64,000 nt of DNA from Zhengitettix transpicula (taxonomy: Eukaryota > Arthropoda > Insecta > Orthoptera > Tetrigidae), in assembly GCA_037074705.1 (NCBI GenBank), contig CM073594.1, forward strand, positions 74,572,509 through 74,636,508, given 5' to 3'. The translations under genes and the position numbers were made by a program. Position 1 is the stretch's first letter. The number at the start of each line of letters is the position of its first letter. Below, piece by piece: positions 1 through 12,732 of this stretch. The notes beneath the pieces were generated by a model. That model did not search any database, had not been told where the DNA came from, and was given only the letters and a program-made list of their open reading frames with translations.

Positions 1-70
1 CTCATAGTTTCTGGGATCTTTGTTCCTATCGTCAGGTGCGAAGAAGAGTCTAGAGCGACACAATACCTCC
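1..70 (-). repeat. Penelope-tail-like repeat with hammerhead-like core (copy 1)
   Basis: On the minus strand this reads CTGACGA, then a short hairpin ending in ATCCCA, then GAAAC. That is the order of a hammerhead core (CTGANGA, stem II, GAAA). The flank, TCGCTCTAGACTCTTC, is shared with copies at 30.1 kb and 44.2 kb. The copy is cut by the window edge and decayed. Assignment to Penelope-like elements rests on the copy at 44.2 kb, which lies next to a GIY-YIG domain. Confidence 0.5.
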
Positions 71-154
71 TTTTCTTTGGAAGCAGCACACTTATATTTT
101 TATTTAACTAAGTATCATAGTCAGGACCTATTTTCTGTTAAATCTCACATTCTA

Positions 155-156
155 CT

Positions 157-196
<40 letters not shown>

Positions 197-201
197 TATA
201 T
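155..201. repeat. (TA)n microsatellite
   Basis: A long run of alternating T and A with one small interruption. No LTR-like end is visible beside it, unlike the TA runs at 2.48, 10.9, 16.2 and 61.5 kb. Confidence 0.9.
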
Positions 202-330
202 GCTATCTGGGTGTCCGGCGTTGCCCGGGTTGTCATTAAACTCAGCAACATTCATAATGTTTCATTATTATATGAATTTACTATTTGACTCCAAACTCGG
301 TTGTTTTCGCGTTATTTGTATGTAATGTTC

Positions 331-560
331 TTCCACCCCCACCCCTAATGGTGCTCCTCTCCCATACCGAAAGGGGTTGAAATTACACACAAAAACATCG
401 GGAGAAACACTATCAATCTCATCGACCTCGAAAAATATTTATCCGACGCAAATATCGGTTGTTTGAGCAGGTTTGAAAATTTACACCCCCGTCCACCCCA
501 GATTCTGAGGGTAGTAGATGTGTTTTTACTTCCAGTGTTTGTTTCCGGTGCGAAATTTGA
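331..560 (-). repeat. Isolated unit of the 45-kb satellite-like family
   Basis: The opposite strand carries the family's landmarks: AATTTCAACCCCTTTCGG at the unit start, a following G-rich tract, and the CCGATATTTGCGTCGGA-type block. The same landmarks occur in the degenerate array at 44.9-45.9 kb, so this is a dispersed, inverted copy about 44 kb away. No coding potential is evident. Confidence 0.6.
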
Positions 561-2482
561 GCAAATTTGCTCCATGCGGAACAGACACACGAACACAAAC
601 AGTCTATTTTATTTAGAGGAAGATAAGTATAAATTACGAATAATATTTTACAAAATAAGTAATATAAGTGGTGTCAGAAAAGTCAGGAACCTATTTTAGT
701 TTTACCTATTAATATAAGAAAAAAATATAGCTAAATCTCTGAAGAGAAACACGGGAAAAGCCCTATAGCCCTATAGTCAAAATAAAACTTAATACACTTT
801 GTACAGTATTACATAAATTATATATAAATTAACTTAAATAGTTTTCAATGGAGTTTCGTCAATTATCTTCTCTATCCGTCATAATATCCCCGCAATTCTC
901 TCGATCAACCCCTAAAATAAAAAACCAACCTCACATTCCCGACAGTAAATTATATACGCAAGGATTAATAGTTAATAACAAAGGTAAACACACGAGTAGA
1001 GAGAGATAAATCAGTAACAGCGATTTAAAATGCATTTGTACTATTGGAGCGTAAATACTACAGCGCCGATTAGTGGGTAAAGAGGTTGTGGGAGGGGCGT
1101 AACACACACAGTTGACGAGTGGACGATAGACCCCAGGGTAGAGTGTAAATAAATGAATAAATACAGGTCCTCGATTTCGGTTGATTCTGTGGACTAATTA
1201 TCTTACACCCCCCGCACATCGGATGCATGTAACCGAATAAATATAATTAATATCGGCGATAGTGGAAACGGTATTGTTGGGTTGGTGACGAAGGGGAACT
1301 GCGTGACTACGTGCGAAGGAGTAACAGAGGAAGTAATAGAAGGGTGAAATATACGCAGTGGAATAATAGAGAAAATAAATAACAGTTATTATTAATGACG
1401 GTGATAAATCCGAGTTAGAAAAGTAGTAGTGGGGGTGGGGGAAACCACCCCCGTCGTCGTCCATTACGATATTGGCAGAGCGGACACGATTTTGTTAATG
1501 ATATTGTGAAAACCGAGACAGAGAGAAAGCAAGTTGTTAATTTCAATTTGGCGACATGCCTTGGTCTGGTTTTAATACTGCTGTTACCAACCAGACAGAG
1601 AAAAAACACACTCTCCTCTCCAGCCCCTACCTTCCCATACCACCCTCTATTGGATAATATATTTGTGTTTGTTGTTTTTTAAACGCTTTTCAGTTCTCAA
1701 TACCGGAATTATTGACACGGTTTGTTGTTTATTTTCATATGAACATGTTGTTATCCTGTTTGCGAATAATATTTTTTGGCAGCGGTACCACGATCTGGGT
1801 GAATAGATTTCGATTTATTACCTCCCCACACCAACCGTTTTTAGTCGTCCACTTCAACCTGATGGATTCTTCATATGACGAGTAAAATTATGTTTTTCTG
1901 TTATATTTCCCTCTGTTGAGTTTTGAGGGTTGTTTGAGGATTTAAATGAGAGATGAAAAGGGGAACTTGAAGAGTTATAATAATATTGCGAATCCGACTT
2001 CAAATTATTCAGCCATGAATCTTTTCTCTCCCTTCTGTAATAGAAAATTCAATTTTCTTCGTTCACCTATTAGGGAATTTATTTTGGTGACATTGGAAAC
2101 GAGGTCGTTTTATTATGACTGAGTCACACACACACATCCAGGTTCCTTACTGTCGTATTTTACTGTACGTTGCCTCTGTAACAACATTACGATGCTTACG
2201 TAATACCTGTTACACATTAGGTGATAATTTATAGTATTTGCATTTATTTAATATGTCAGTACTTCCTCCTGTATTTGTTCCCGTTGTTTGTCGTCAGAGT
2301 TATTCTGATTGTTACACAAATATTTGCTGAGCTTTCAAATAAAAAATGCGGCTACAACAGTAAATAAATTGTGTTATTATTATCAGACCGTTGCAAAATC
2401 TCTCAATCCTCTCGGCAGATTAATAGAAATCTGAGTCTAGTTCAGGTAACGCGTCGGTTACTGTATATAATCATATATATAT
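561..2482. other. No recognisable gene
   Basis: A+T-rich sequence with short open frames only and no protein motif. A short CA run lies near 2130. An AT run just before 2483 is the insertion site of the next element. Confidence 0.6.
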
Positions 2483-3212
2483 TGTAATACCAATTAAACA
2501 GGCTATTAATTGTTTTTAATATAATTTAATTGTTGGCGGAACGGGTGCTTAAAGACAACAATCGCAGCGGGTCTTTCTTTGTTAACAAAGAGAGACTGGA
2601 AACCGCGCGCCTAGAGGAACGCAGTCGACGGCAAGAAGCGAAACGGTAAAGTTAGCGGCAAGACGTGAAAGGAAATGTCTGCGCCGAGATACGAGACAGA
2701 ACGGTTCACATAAAGAAATAACACAGTAAAGTTTGCTAACCTAAATAGTGTTATCCAGGAGGCCCAACGGCGAGATATGATAGTTTATATAAAACGCGAG
2801 TAAGCAGTTTGGCGGAGAGACACACAAAATAGGAATTTGGAAGCAGAATTTTTGCTTGAACTAATTGTCGCATCGAGAGACTTTAAGGAAATCTACGTCC
2901 GGCAACCGGCTGACGGTGGGCTGATCCAGATTCCCGGATAACAGAGACACGAGGGCAACGACTGCGTGTATTCAAATTCTAAAGTGTAGAATCAGTGAGT
3001 ACTGAATGGCCTGTTTTAGTGAGTGTTAAATTCAAGCAAGAAGAATCCAAACTGGTACCAGAAGCAATATTGTGAGTACAAAACAATTATTAATGACTGT
3101 AAACGATAATTAAAGGGTATAGTCAGATTTCGTTCGCGTTTTTCTTTTCATTCGTTTTCTTTTACTTTTGTATGTAATATTGCATTCCGTTAACTTCAAT
3201 GAGTTTGGTTTG
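2483..3212 (+). repeat. LTR-like repeat copy A (3' truncated)
   Basis: Begins TGTAATACC directly after an ATAT run, like the other copies of this ~1 kb family. It contains the conserved blocks GGCCTGTTTTAGTG, CTGGTACCAG and TCAGATTTCG (3123-3132). The TCAGATTTCG block resembles an arthropod initiator. Copy D on the minus strand matches it closely up to about 3212, where copy A stops and an RT fragment begins. The copy therefore lacks the AATAAA/CCCTGAG part and the ATTACA end. Interpretation as a solo LTR is inferred from TG...CA ends and ATAT target copies in other members. Confidence 0.6.
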
Positions 3213-3224
3213 TTGAGCTTATTT

Positions 3225-3680
3225 ATCATTTATGTCATGTCCTCTTCAACTCCTACCAATATTACCTGATCGTCGGCGAACAACAATGATTGTAGTATCC
3301 TATCTTCTATAGGAATGCCCATTCCAGAACATTTTTATACCATAAATTAAGTGCCTGATCTTAATAAATATTAAAAAGTATCTGTGATAGACTAGTTTAA
3401 GGCCTTTATTCACTCTGAATACTTCTGTTAGTTTATTCTGTATTTTAACTTTGGCTTTTGTATTATTAAAGATTTTCCTAACAATATTAATCCATTTATC
3501 ACGGATATTCATATTTCTCATTGCTGACCATAATTGATGTTGAGGGATATTATCATAAGCTTTTTCTGAATCGATAAAAGTCATATTTAGTTATTGATGT
3601 TTAATTTGCATCTTCTCAGGTAACTGTCTAATACAGAATATGTTATCAGTGCATGATCTTCCATGAATTTATTAATAAAG
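3225..3680 (-). pseudogene. Non-LTR retrotransposon reverse transcriptase fragment
   Basis: Read on the minus strand, the fragment shows consecutive RT landmarks. They are GRSCTDNIF and an RQL..K block, an in-frame TAA stop, FIDSEKAYDNIP (the palm motif with the first catalytic Asp), NNTKAKVKIQNKLTEVFRVN, and LFADDQVILV (the FADD catalytic motif, about 3255-3285). Spacing between the motifs is shorter than normal, and the SGVRQGD-type motif is degraded to NKGLKLVYH. Both ends are missing: no endonuclease and no C-terminal domain. It abuts truncated LTR-like copy A at about 3212. This is a dead fragment; the family resembles the RT lineage of the fragment at 19.2-20.3 kb but is not the same copy. 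Confidence 0.8.
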
Positions 3681-3739
3681 TAATTTATTTGTTTAATTTG
3701 AATTTATTAATAATATAATTTATTTGTTTAATTTGAATA
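3664..3739. repeat. Tandem duplication, ~37 bp unit
   Basis: Two adjacent near-identical copies of an AT-rich unit containing TAATTTATTTGTTTAATTT. The copies differ mainly by a short AAAG/AATAT change. Confidence 0.8.
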
Positions 3740-6396
3740 CTACAAGTTCTTCTGAAAAATTGACCGTTTTCCTACTTATTAGAAAATTATAAATGTCAGA
3801 CGTGGAAAATAATGATTCTCAATTATCAATTATGACCTGGCTCTAGTATTGACAGAAATCGCACGAGGTGATAGAAACGTTTACTCACTTTTAAATTTTA
3901 TTGTTCAAAATGTCTGTTAATGTCTGTTATAGGGGTCGCTAATTTATTATGTTAATTACATATTTTCTCGACGATCATAGAATATTCCACTCTTGTAGGC
4001 AAGCTAATTTAATTTCAACCTCGGAATGTCCCGCTCTCTTTGGAAAACCATTCTTCATTTCCAAGCCGCGGAATATTCCGCTCACCTGAAAAATAAATCT
4101 GCAATCACGTAAAAAAGGAAAAGGGAATTTAAACTTCCGAACGATTCGCCGGAGATTCTTTCCATTACGACTGCCAACGTAAAAGTCATTCCGTAAATAA
4201 ACTTCACCATCATACCGAAGTAGCAACGGGGAAAAAGAGGAGACTGAAATCTCATCGATATGGAATATGGCTGCCGACTCGACAGAGACAAGAAGTATTG
4301 CAGAGAGTTAGTTACTTGTTTGGGCAAAGTCGCGGATGCGTAACAGAGCGGACACAGGAAACTGGGCGTCGCAGGGGCAGGAAGTCTTCCTCCGCAACAC
4401 CATCCCCTACAGTAGACAAACGGACGGACAGACTAACAACAAACAAAACTGTCTGCCTCCCAAAGCACGGAGCAAGTCGACCACCGTGACGTAACTACGG
4501 TGTCCAGAAGATTCCCCCGCCGTCCAAGTAGTTGTTCCAGGTCGACGATCACGGACAAGGCGAAAATCATTCCTCTTCAATTGGCACTTACTCCTGCATT
4601 CACGTCGCCATTTTGATTAACAGTGCCTCTAGCGGTGATTTCCTAACCCGAAGAGGTTTTTCGCTGTTGCCAGAACACGTAGTACTAGAATGAAACATAC
4701 CAATATACAAGGAAAACAAAACCATAAAAGAAATACTACAAAATAAGGAAACGAAAATATATAAAGAAAAAAAATTAAAGAAATTATCAAAAAAACATGA
4801 ATAAGACAAGATCGAAAGAATTTATGAAGTTTTTTTAGGGTGGTGAAAAGTTTCCAAGGGACGCTGCACCAGGCATAGGGCTAGAAGTCTCAAGAAAAGG
4901 AACTGTAACCACTTCTGGAAACACGTGGCAAGGCGTAGCAAAATTAAAACAACCAAATCAACCCGGCTAAGGTTTGAAGCAAAGACCAGGGTAAAAAACC
5001 AAAGGAAAAGGGGAGAAAACATTAAACCCCGGTGAAGACAGGAAAGAATGTCATTAATTGAAGCAACTTTGCTATGTGCGAGAAAATTGAGAAAAGCTAA
5101 GCATGTAAAAGACGAAGTAGAACCGAGTAATACTCAATAACGGGACGGTGCTAGGAAGCCAACGCCAGACGTAGTGAGAAGGATAAGTCAAAGATTGAAG
5201 CTTGGATACGATACTGATGGACGAGAAAAATTTTGAAGGTGAGTAAATGCAGCGAGATGGAGTTGTATAATATTTTTCAACCCCTTAACCTCACTTACAC
5301 AGTCCTCATAATTCGATGGAAGGAAATTAGACCAGGCATATATTTAAATGAACACTTTCTTGGTCGTAATTGCGATAAGAGGGCGTTTGCTTGGGTAGGG
5401 CTGTTGGGGGGGGGGGGTGGATATTGTGGCAGGAACACTCTGTGTAATACGGAGTTTTACAACTCTCCATGTGGCGTAAAGGGAAGGAAAAGGCGGCCAG
5501 CACTCTACCTGATAGTGGAGAAGACCGCGAATAATTCCCTCGCCCACTCCAAACTACTTGTAAAGCAGTGACCCAGACCTCAAAGACCAACTCCTCGAGT
5601 GGAAAGCAAAGCTTCAATCCTCTTTTTTAACACTTTAATCGCCTCCTTTCCCATCTCAGTTATCCACTTATTTGGGACAGTGACGCTCAGCTGAGACTAC
5701 GAAAGTACAAAAAGAACAAGGACAGAAAAGGCATTTCCTTTAAAATTTACAACCAATCACAAATATCTCTTCAACTTTTCAAGCAGGGAAAAATTGTTTC
5801 AGAAAACAACGATGACGAAACACGGCGCTAGAAAATTTTTCGAGAGTCGTGACAGTTGACGTCATCGACGTCTTAGTTGAAACGCTTAAATTGTTCAACG
5901 TGTCTCCAGAAAGAAAGCTCACATCCTTAGTAGAAAATGATTTTTAATATTTTATCAATCATCCCTTTACATTTATGATCCTTTGGTTCTAATCTAATAA
6001 TACTGTGGAATATAACACAAAGTTCAAATAGTAAAGAATGAATTATATTTGTAATTTGTGTAAAATTTTTGTCCAATTCCAAGCCCAGCTTCACTATAGG
6101 ACACAATAATTTTTTCACAATAACTTCCTTCCGTTCCTACGCCACTTAAATTTTTTTCTCTTTAAAATTACCTAAAAAACAATTATTCTAACCATTAAAA
6201 ACTATTAAGCTTGTCCAACTCATTGAACAGAAACTCAAAATTGATTGGCACGTCAAGAATTTTAAACACGTGTTGTCAGTGCCTCTTCTTCCCTAACCGC
6301 AGAAACGTCACCTCGGAGAGATTCGTCGTCGTACCCATCTTGAGGAGGAAAGTTTGTATGTCGGTGGTCATACCGGCTTGATTCGGCAATACTACT
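3740..6396. other. No recognisable gene
   Basis: Short open frames only, none with a known motif. A run of about 13 G lies near 5405-5418. Around 3980-4085 the phrase GAATATTCC with CGCTC recurs, weakly resembling the minisatellite at 62.1 kb. Confidence 0.5.
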
Positions 6397-6904
6397 TACT
6401 TAGTAACAGGCCACATGAGGGTAATCCACATGGTGGCAACTCCCCTTTAATAACATAGGAAGGGATTTGAAAGGGAGGATGCGGAAGGGTAGAGGAAGGT
6501 AGCCAAGGATTAACTAGGTCCCCCGGGCTAGGTTTAAGGATCCTACCTGGCAATTCGCCTAAAAGTGATGCAGGGAAAACCCTAGAAAAACCTGTATCAG
6601 GTAGGTAGGGCATTTGGTACTTGTCCCACGCCCTTCCGATGGCGGGAGAGGGGTTAGCTGTGGAGTCGCAGCTTTCCCCTCTTCGTGCCTTGACCGGTTT
6701 TAGGAGGCAGCTGGCCGACTACTGCGGACAGCTCTTACCGTATGCCCAAGGTCTGCGATCCCGGAACATACACCTCTCAAAACAGGCCGAGGTGGCTCGG
6801 CATGTGGGAACCTTAGTTAAAAAACCAGAGAGATGTGAAGGCATCCCCAAAAATGGCCTCCGCCAGAGCCCTCTGGGAAGGTTCACCTGCGAGAGAATCT
6901 CTCT
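6397..6904 (-). repeat. Poly(A) retroposon family, copy 1
   Basis: One of about eleven copies of a ~520 bp repeat. In the sense given by copies with a 3' A-run, the element starts with a CTGCGAGAGAAT...CTCGCAG hairpin and ends GCCTGTTACCCT plus A-rich tail. This copy lies in the opposite sense: TAGTAACAGGCCACATG at the left, hairpin side at about 6886-6904. It is directly followed by copy 2. The family has no recognisable protein; open frames inside it start at TTG and follow nucleotide conservation. Confidence 0.75.
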
Positions 6905-7462
6905 CTTTTTTTTTAGGGCAACAGGCTACATGAGGGTAATCCACTTTGGGCAACTTCCCTTTAATATCATAGGAAGGGATTTGAAAGGGGGGGATGTGGA
7001 AGGGTAGAGAAAGGTAGCCAAGGGTTACTAGGCCCCCGGGCTATATTTTAAGGATCCTACCCGGCATTCGCCTAAAGAAATGCAGGAAAACCCTAGAAAA
7101 ACCTGAATCAGGTAGGTCGGGCATTGGGTACTTGTCCCACGCCCTTCCGATAGCGGGAGAGGAGTTTGCTGTGGCGACGCAGCATTCCCTTCTCCGTGCC
7201 TCGACCAGTTTAGGAGGCAGCTGGCCGACCATTCCACTTGGAATAGCGGACAACTCTTACCGTATGCCCAAGGTCTGTGACCCCGGAACATACACCTCTC
7301 AGAACAGGCCGAGGTGCCTCGGCTTGTGGGAACCTTAGTTCAAAAAAGGAGAGGAAAAGGCATCCCCAAAGGTAGCCCCTTCGTATCTCTCCTAAAAGGT
7401 TTGACCTGCGAGAGAATATCCCTCGCAGGTTACCCGCGAGAGAATCTCCTGCAGGCTATCTT
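6905..7462 (-). repeat. Poly(A) retroposon family, copy 2 (tandem with copy 1)
   Basis: Begins with a T-run and AGGGCAACAGGCTACATG, and ends with two overlapping hairpin-like stretches built from GCGAGAGAAT and CTCGCAGG. The T-run is the reverse of a poly(A) tail. Copy 2 has inserted at, or recombined with, the hairpin end of copy 1, giving a head-to-tail pair. Confidence 0.75.
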
Positions 7463-8678
7463 TTTCTCGGTTTGGAAAATCTATTCAATTGCGGAAAACT
7501 AATTCGTTACGCGGAGTAGTTGAGAGAGATAAACGAATTTTCTATTATCCAGTCTGATTATGTTGGTTTCGGTCTCTAACTATCTATATTTTTCATTTGC
7601 CTCTCTCCATGGCCTTTTGATATTTGTTTGTGTTTACAATTCCATCGCAAGTATATTGGTTTAACTTTTTTTTACCTTTTTTCTCTCCATATTTACAAAC
7701 CTATCTCTCTCGTGTAAGTGTTTATATAGCTTCCCATTTATTCTCTCTCGCTGTTTCGGTAACAATCACGCCCACTTCACCCCCTCCCCCTCCCCATCCA
7801 CAACCCCAAAACTCTCTTTTGTTACAAATTGAGCACAGAGTGTTATTGTTGTCCTGCTGTTCCTCTCTCCCCCGTTATTGTTGACTGAAGAATCGTCCAT
7901 GTATGAACACACACACACACACACACAAAGGATTCGCTATTATATCTCTCAAATATGCGATCAAATAAATAAATATCGGGAAATATAAACGTGTTTGAGG
8001 GTGTGATTTTTTCCCCATTCCTCTCTTTACTTTACCTACCCCTCCACCTCACCACGTCCCTTCCAAATCACTGACCAATGCTGGCAAAAAACGCAGCAAC
8101 AACAGGAAGAGAAACAACGAGTTTTTTTTATTTATTATTTCGTGTTAACTGCTGATACAAACGATTATTAACGATTGACTTAATAATGCGTTCTTTGTTT
8201 TATATTCCATCTCTACTACATACGCACACACAAGTCCCCTGCATCAATCCACGATATAAATGTATTCCAATAATTATATACGTATATATATATATGGATT
8301 AATTATTAAAATTTATCTACATTTAGTGTGTAATTTTCATCCCCCATATATTTAAAACGCTTGTTGACCTATTTATTAAAGTATTTACTTTATACTGAGG
8401 ACATTTTTATAAATATAATATTCTCGGGTATTCCAACCGGGTTACATATTTATTAATCCACGTCGCTTCCGTGGCGTCCTCAGCTGTCGCCGCCAGTTGA
8501 AGAATTATTTGTAATTAAGACAACAACTGAGTACGATTACATATATCTATTTTTTGTTAGTTAACTGAAATTTGAAACCGGAAACTCAATCTTCGTTTAA
8601 CCCGAGAATAAACTATTCATAATTAAAACCATGGAAGTTCTGGAACTCTTATGTCGTACAGTATATATATATATATAT
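7463..8678. other. No recognisable gene
   Basis: Pyrimidine-rich then A+T-rich sequence. A CA run lies near 7908-7926. A TA run at about 8661-8678 borders LTR-like copy B. Confidence 0.6.
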
Positions 8679-9871
8679 TCTAATAAACAAATATAGTGCT
8701 CAATAAATGAAAGATTATTAACTTTAAAACAAACAAAATTTATTAAAAATTAGCAATTATACAATTTAAAATTATAAAAAGGATCTCATTCTCTCATGGA
8801 TCTTTACTGGGTTTGATAACGGACAGAACATTTAACTTAATCAAAGAACCCAACATTTATCTTTAAATTAACAAGAAATATTTAATCGTATAGACGAAAT
8901 TAATTATTGACGAACTTATTCTATAAGGTTGATTTTAAATTTAAAAGAGTTTATTTTATTAACACAAAAGAAAAGAACGATATCTGACTGTATCTTTTAA
9001 TTCCGTTTACACATATTAATACCATGAAATTTCAACTTACGATTACTCAGGAAAATTTGGCTCGTTCATACACACACACTTTATAGACTGGACGTTTAAA
9101 CACAGACTCTAACACACACTGTTGGTTTGATGAAAGGTGGTTCTCCGTTCGTGAAGGTCATCACACTTGCTCGTGGTGAAAACTACTCGACGCTGGATGC
9201 AGTGTCCTGGTCTTCTACCATCGAAGACAGTGGTCAAATTTTGATATTACAACAGATTAGACTTCTGCATACAAAAGTGTTTATCGTTGAATAATTTTGC
9301 TATTTCTCTCGCAGGCTGCAAAATTTCTCTATTCTCGGTGCTCGCCGTACGCTTCCTCAACTCTCATTCCGACTCCTAGCTCCAAAACTCAACTTCGGTG
9401 TTCACAGCCCCCTCTCCCACTCTAACTAACTTCCAAAAATCTTCTCTTCTCTTTATATATCCCAGTCCCTTCTCTTTTCCTTTGTTCCAAAACTACGTCG
9501 CAACTGCCCGTTGACAGTTTCCTCCATTAACCCGAGATTTACATTCTGCAGTTGCAGTTCCTTATTTAGCAAGTAGCTGCTACTCTGTCTTGTTCCAAAG
9601 CCGACCATCGAGACACGTCTAATTTGTCTTTGCACCCTCAATTACTTTTAACTTGTATTCTCACCCCGCACGCACGTGCGCTGTTCTAAATTCTTCAGAC
9701 CGCCCAAACTGCATCCTCAATCCTAAGTAAACAAGTGACCTGTCCAGGCCATTAATCAGAAACAATGCCTGCCTTCACAGATTTATCTTGCGACAGGGCA
9801 CCCGCACGTCCCTCGCTCCCGACGGCCAAGCCCATCAATCAGCAACAATGTCTTTCCTTCAAGGCATTACA
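8679..9871 (-). repeat. LTR-like repeat copy B
   Basis: Minus-strand copy bounded by TA runs. The right edge is CATTACA at 9865-9871 and the left edge is a decayed TGTAATA-like TCTAATAAACAAAT. It carries the family block CGATATCTGACTG (8980-8992), which is the reverse of the TCAGATWTCG initiator-like motif, and TTACTGGGTTTGATA upstream, shared with copy D. It abuts copy C, in the opposite orientation, with only a TA-rich spacer between. Confidence 0.6.
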
Positions 9872-9872
9872 A

Positions 9873-10917
9873 TATATACTAATTAGAGGCCATTAATGAT
9901 TTTAATAATTGGATAGTTATGACGAATTGTTAGCGGTACCAATATTCAAAGACAACAATGTGTCGGTGGGCCCTGTTTTGAGCTTCGAGCACTCTCTGGA
10001 AAACAGTCGATCTGGTGTTGTAATCGGGTGAAGAAGTCAAAATTTTGAGAGCGGACAACGAACAGCGTGGTCAGCGTATAGATCAAACCGAGAAGGTTAA
10101 AAGTTTTAGCATTTGAGTACAATAAAGTTTGGACAGCGAGATACGTTGTAATACTGCAAAGAGTAAACTAATAATCAGCGCCACATTAAATTTTCTACGA
10201 GTACCGAGACCATCATCAGTTTCCACATAGGGACAATCTTGCAACAATCTGTCTAACTAAGAATCCGAGGGAGCAGCAGTTCCAGTTCCTAGAGGAAAAA
10301 CTTGAAAGCTATAACCGTGTTTTGTGCAATCAAGCGTAGAGTCAGTGATTCATGGCCTTTTTAGTGTGAATTGTCAGCGAGCCCAGGAGATCTAAGTCTG
10401 GTACCAGCCAAACATTTTATAAGTAGAAACCAATTTAATTAAGCTTTTGTAAACGATAATTAAAGGTATTCGTCATATTTCGCTTTCTAGTTTTGTTTTG
10501 ATTGTTTAACTTTTTAGTTTGTAAATTCTATGATTGTGTAATGTAAATTCTATCAATATGAAGGTTGTTTCTTTACTTAGCAGGCCCAGATAAATGACCC
10601 TGAGGAAAAAGTTATAAAATCTCTAACCATTGAAAACGTTAAATGTAATCAATTTCATAGAAATGTTATAAAATTTTATTGAATAAAAGTAATTTGTATT
10701 GTAAAGTTTAAAGAATGTTGTCATTATTTCTCGATCCTTCACTTTAAATAAAATAAAAGGTTTCATAAACAAATTATCGATTTAATAAAAAAATGCAAAT
10801 TAATTGTTCACTTTTGTTTAATTAATTATTAAGCCGCTAATGTAATCATTACATTTTGGCTTCCACAACGTGGGGCAATTAATTTGTTTAATTAAAAAGC
10901 AATTTGTATTCATTACA
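9873..10917 (+). repeat. LTR-like repeat copy C
   Basis: Plus-strand copy. Shared blocks are GTTAGCGGTACC with AAAGACAACAATG near the start, TCTGGTACCAG, GTAAACGATAATTAAAGG (10448-10465), TGACCCTGAGG, and a terminal block with TACATTTTGGCTTCCA followed by ACGTGGGGCAATT. It ends CATTACA at 10911-10917, followed by an AT run. It contains AATAAA signals in the last third, as expected of an LTR. No internal retrotransposon sequence is present. Confidence 0.6.
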
Positions 10918-12660
10918 ATATATATATATATATACCAAAAATGGATGGTGAATGACGAATGATATTACACAAAATTCTATTCTTAGTAAGCAAATGTTTC
11001 AAAGAAATATGAAGTAGTGAAACGTTGAAAATCCTAAAAAAACAATTTTTTAAAAAAGTAGATATTTTTTTCAAGAAAGTATGGATTCGACGAATAGAAA
11101 ATTTTGATTGTTGTAACTAATAAATTAATAAAATTTCCAGGATTTTAATGGAACCCTCATATAATATTAAATACATTGAAATTAAGAGTTCAATCTAGAA
11201 TTCTTTTTGTTTTGTGTCATAGAGGAAATTATACTTTAAACAATTGCAATAGTTGGTTAATGCTTTAAATATTTAATTATTTGATTTAAAATTTCTGAAT
11301 TATTATTGTTGCTTAAAGATAAAGTTTTCGATTTAGGAATGATTATGTAAAAAAAAATATTGGACTATATATTATAAATGGAATTTTGTATAATTTTGTG
11401 ACTGTTTTGTCAAAAGATAAAGTGGACAATAGTCCGAAACAAATAAATAAATAGGTGATGAAATACCGTTGATGGTGATGACGAACTTGACGGCTCAATT
11501 AAGACGCAACCGCACAATTGGAAAGAATTTTCTTTTATTTACCTGAAAACATAAAGACATTAAAATATAATAACAATTAATTACAACACATTTCTTATTG
11601 TGTAAATACAATTATTATTTCAATTTCTGAATGTACACGTCACGCTATATAAAAGTTGCAAAAATGTCGTCGCTATTGTAGCGCGAAGAGAAGAGTTTTT
11701 CTGCACCTGACTGTCTTGAAATTGATTGATCGTTGAAGAACGAATTTATTAACGGCCTCAAACTTAACGAGTAATATGATTTCAGATGTTTGAATTTAAA
11801 ATATGAGACTATGGCAGGAAGTAAAATCACAGATATTGATCATATAAAGTCGTTTTAAGTGAGAAAATAAATTCAATTCTGTTGTAATATGAACTTGACG
11901 AATACTGCAGTGCTGGAGGACGCTTATTAATAGAACGTAAGATAATATCTATTATGTTTTGTTGTCTGTCAGTAAAGCATAACGCAGGCAAGTGAAGCCG
12001 CGGTTAACTCAAGCTCACCTGCTCATTTAACATCAGCTGGAAATTTGGACTAAAAATAAAAGAACCACAAAGATACAGCCGCCTTTTGCGCCCTTTCCCA
12101 GAAATAATTTTTAGATAGACGCAGAGCTACTTCTAGTGCTACTATCACGGAGTAACATGGTGGCTGCAAAGGCGAAGTGAGTTGTGTATCACTTTAGCGA
12201 GACGTTTTATTATAATTTGAGAGAGCGGGTACGGTAAAGCTTCCTTTTGCTTGCTGTTTTTCTCTCAAGGGAAGAGGGAAAAAGGGAAGGGAAGGACGTG
12301 GGAAGGAAGAGAGAGGCTAAACTCAAACCTAAAGGGCTCTGTTTCTGTGCGTGAGTGAAGACTAATTAAAACTAGAGCCACGCGGTTTAAACTGCTAATT
12401 ACATCCATCATCTGTACTGCGCGGGAATAAAAAAAATTGTTACTAAACTGAGTGCAAAACCTCAACAATTGAAGGGAGCAAACCCAGGAAACCAAAACAC
12501 CATTGCTTGGATAAGAAATTTGGAAAACCTAACACACAAGAAAAAGGTTTTCACCTTTGTTCGCAACAGAAAAATATTTTTCTTTCAAGAACGGTAAAAA
12601 TTGCTTTCAATGAAGCTGGTCCTAATGGCTATTAAAGTGAATTAAAAGATCATGATAGAA
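10918..12660. other. No recognisable gene
   Basis: A+T-rich sequence after the TA run bordering copy C. No motif-bearing frame was found. Confidence 0.6.
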
Positions 12661-12663
12661 AAA

Positions 12664-12732
12664 TCTCGATAGGACCGGGAATCGAACCCAGGAACCAGCG
12701 ATTATTACGCGGGCGATTTAACTATTAAACTA
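12664..12732 (-). repeat. tRNA-derived repeat (SINE head or tRNA pseudogene)
   Basis: On the minus strand a B-box-like GGGTTCGATTCCC sits in a 5 bp T-arm (CTGGG/CCCGG). It is preceded by an A-box-like TAGTTTAATAGTTAAATCG at tRNA spacing. The acceptor stem does not close and no intact cloverleaf forms, so this is not a functional tRNA gene. Confidence 0.6.

Noticed and set aside
6621..7338. Recurring open frames reading SHALPIAGEEFAV... in many retroposon copies
   Set aside because: They begin at TTG inside a conserved nucleotide repeat, run antisense to the poly(A) polarity, differ in length between copies and show no domain. Their similarity follows DNA conservation.
6860..7462. Helitron end, because of the hairpin in the retroposon family
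   Set aside because: No CTRR end follows the hairpin. The other end carries an A-run and copy 5 has a target duplication, both inconsistent with Helitrons.
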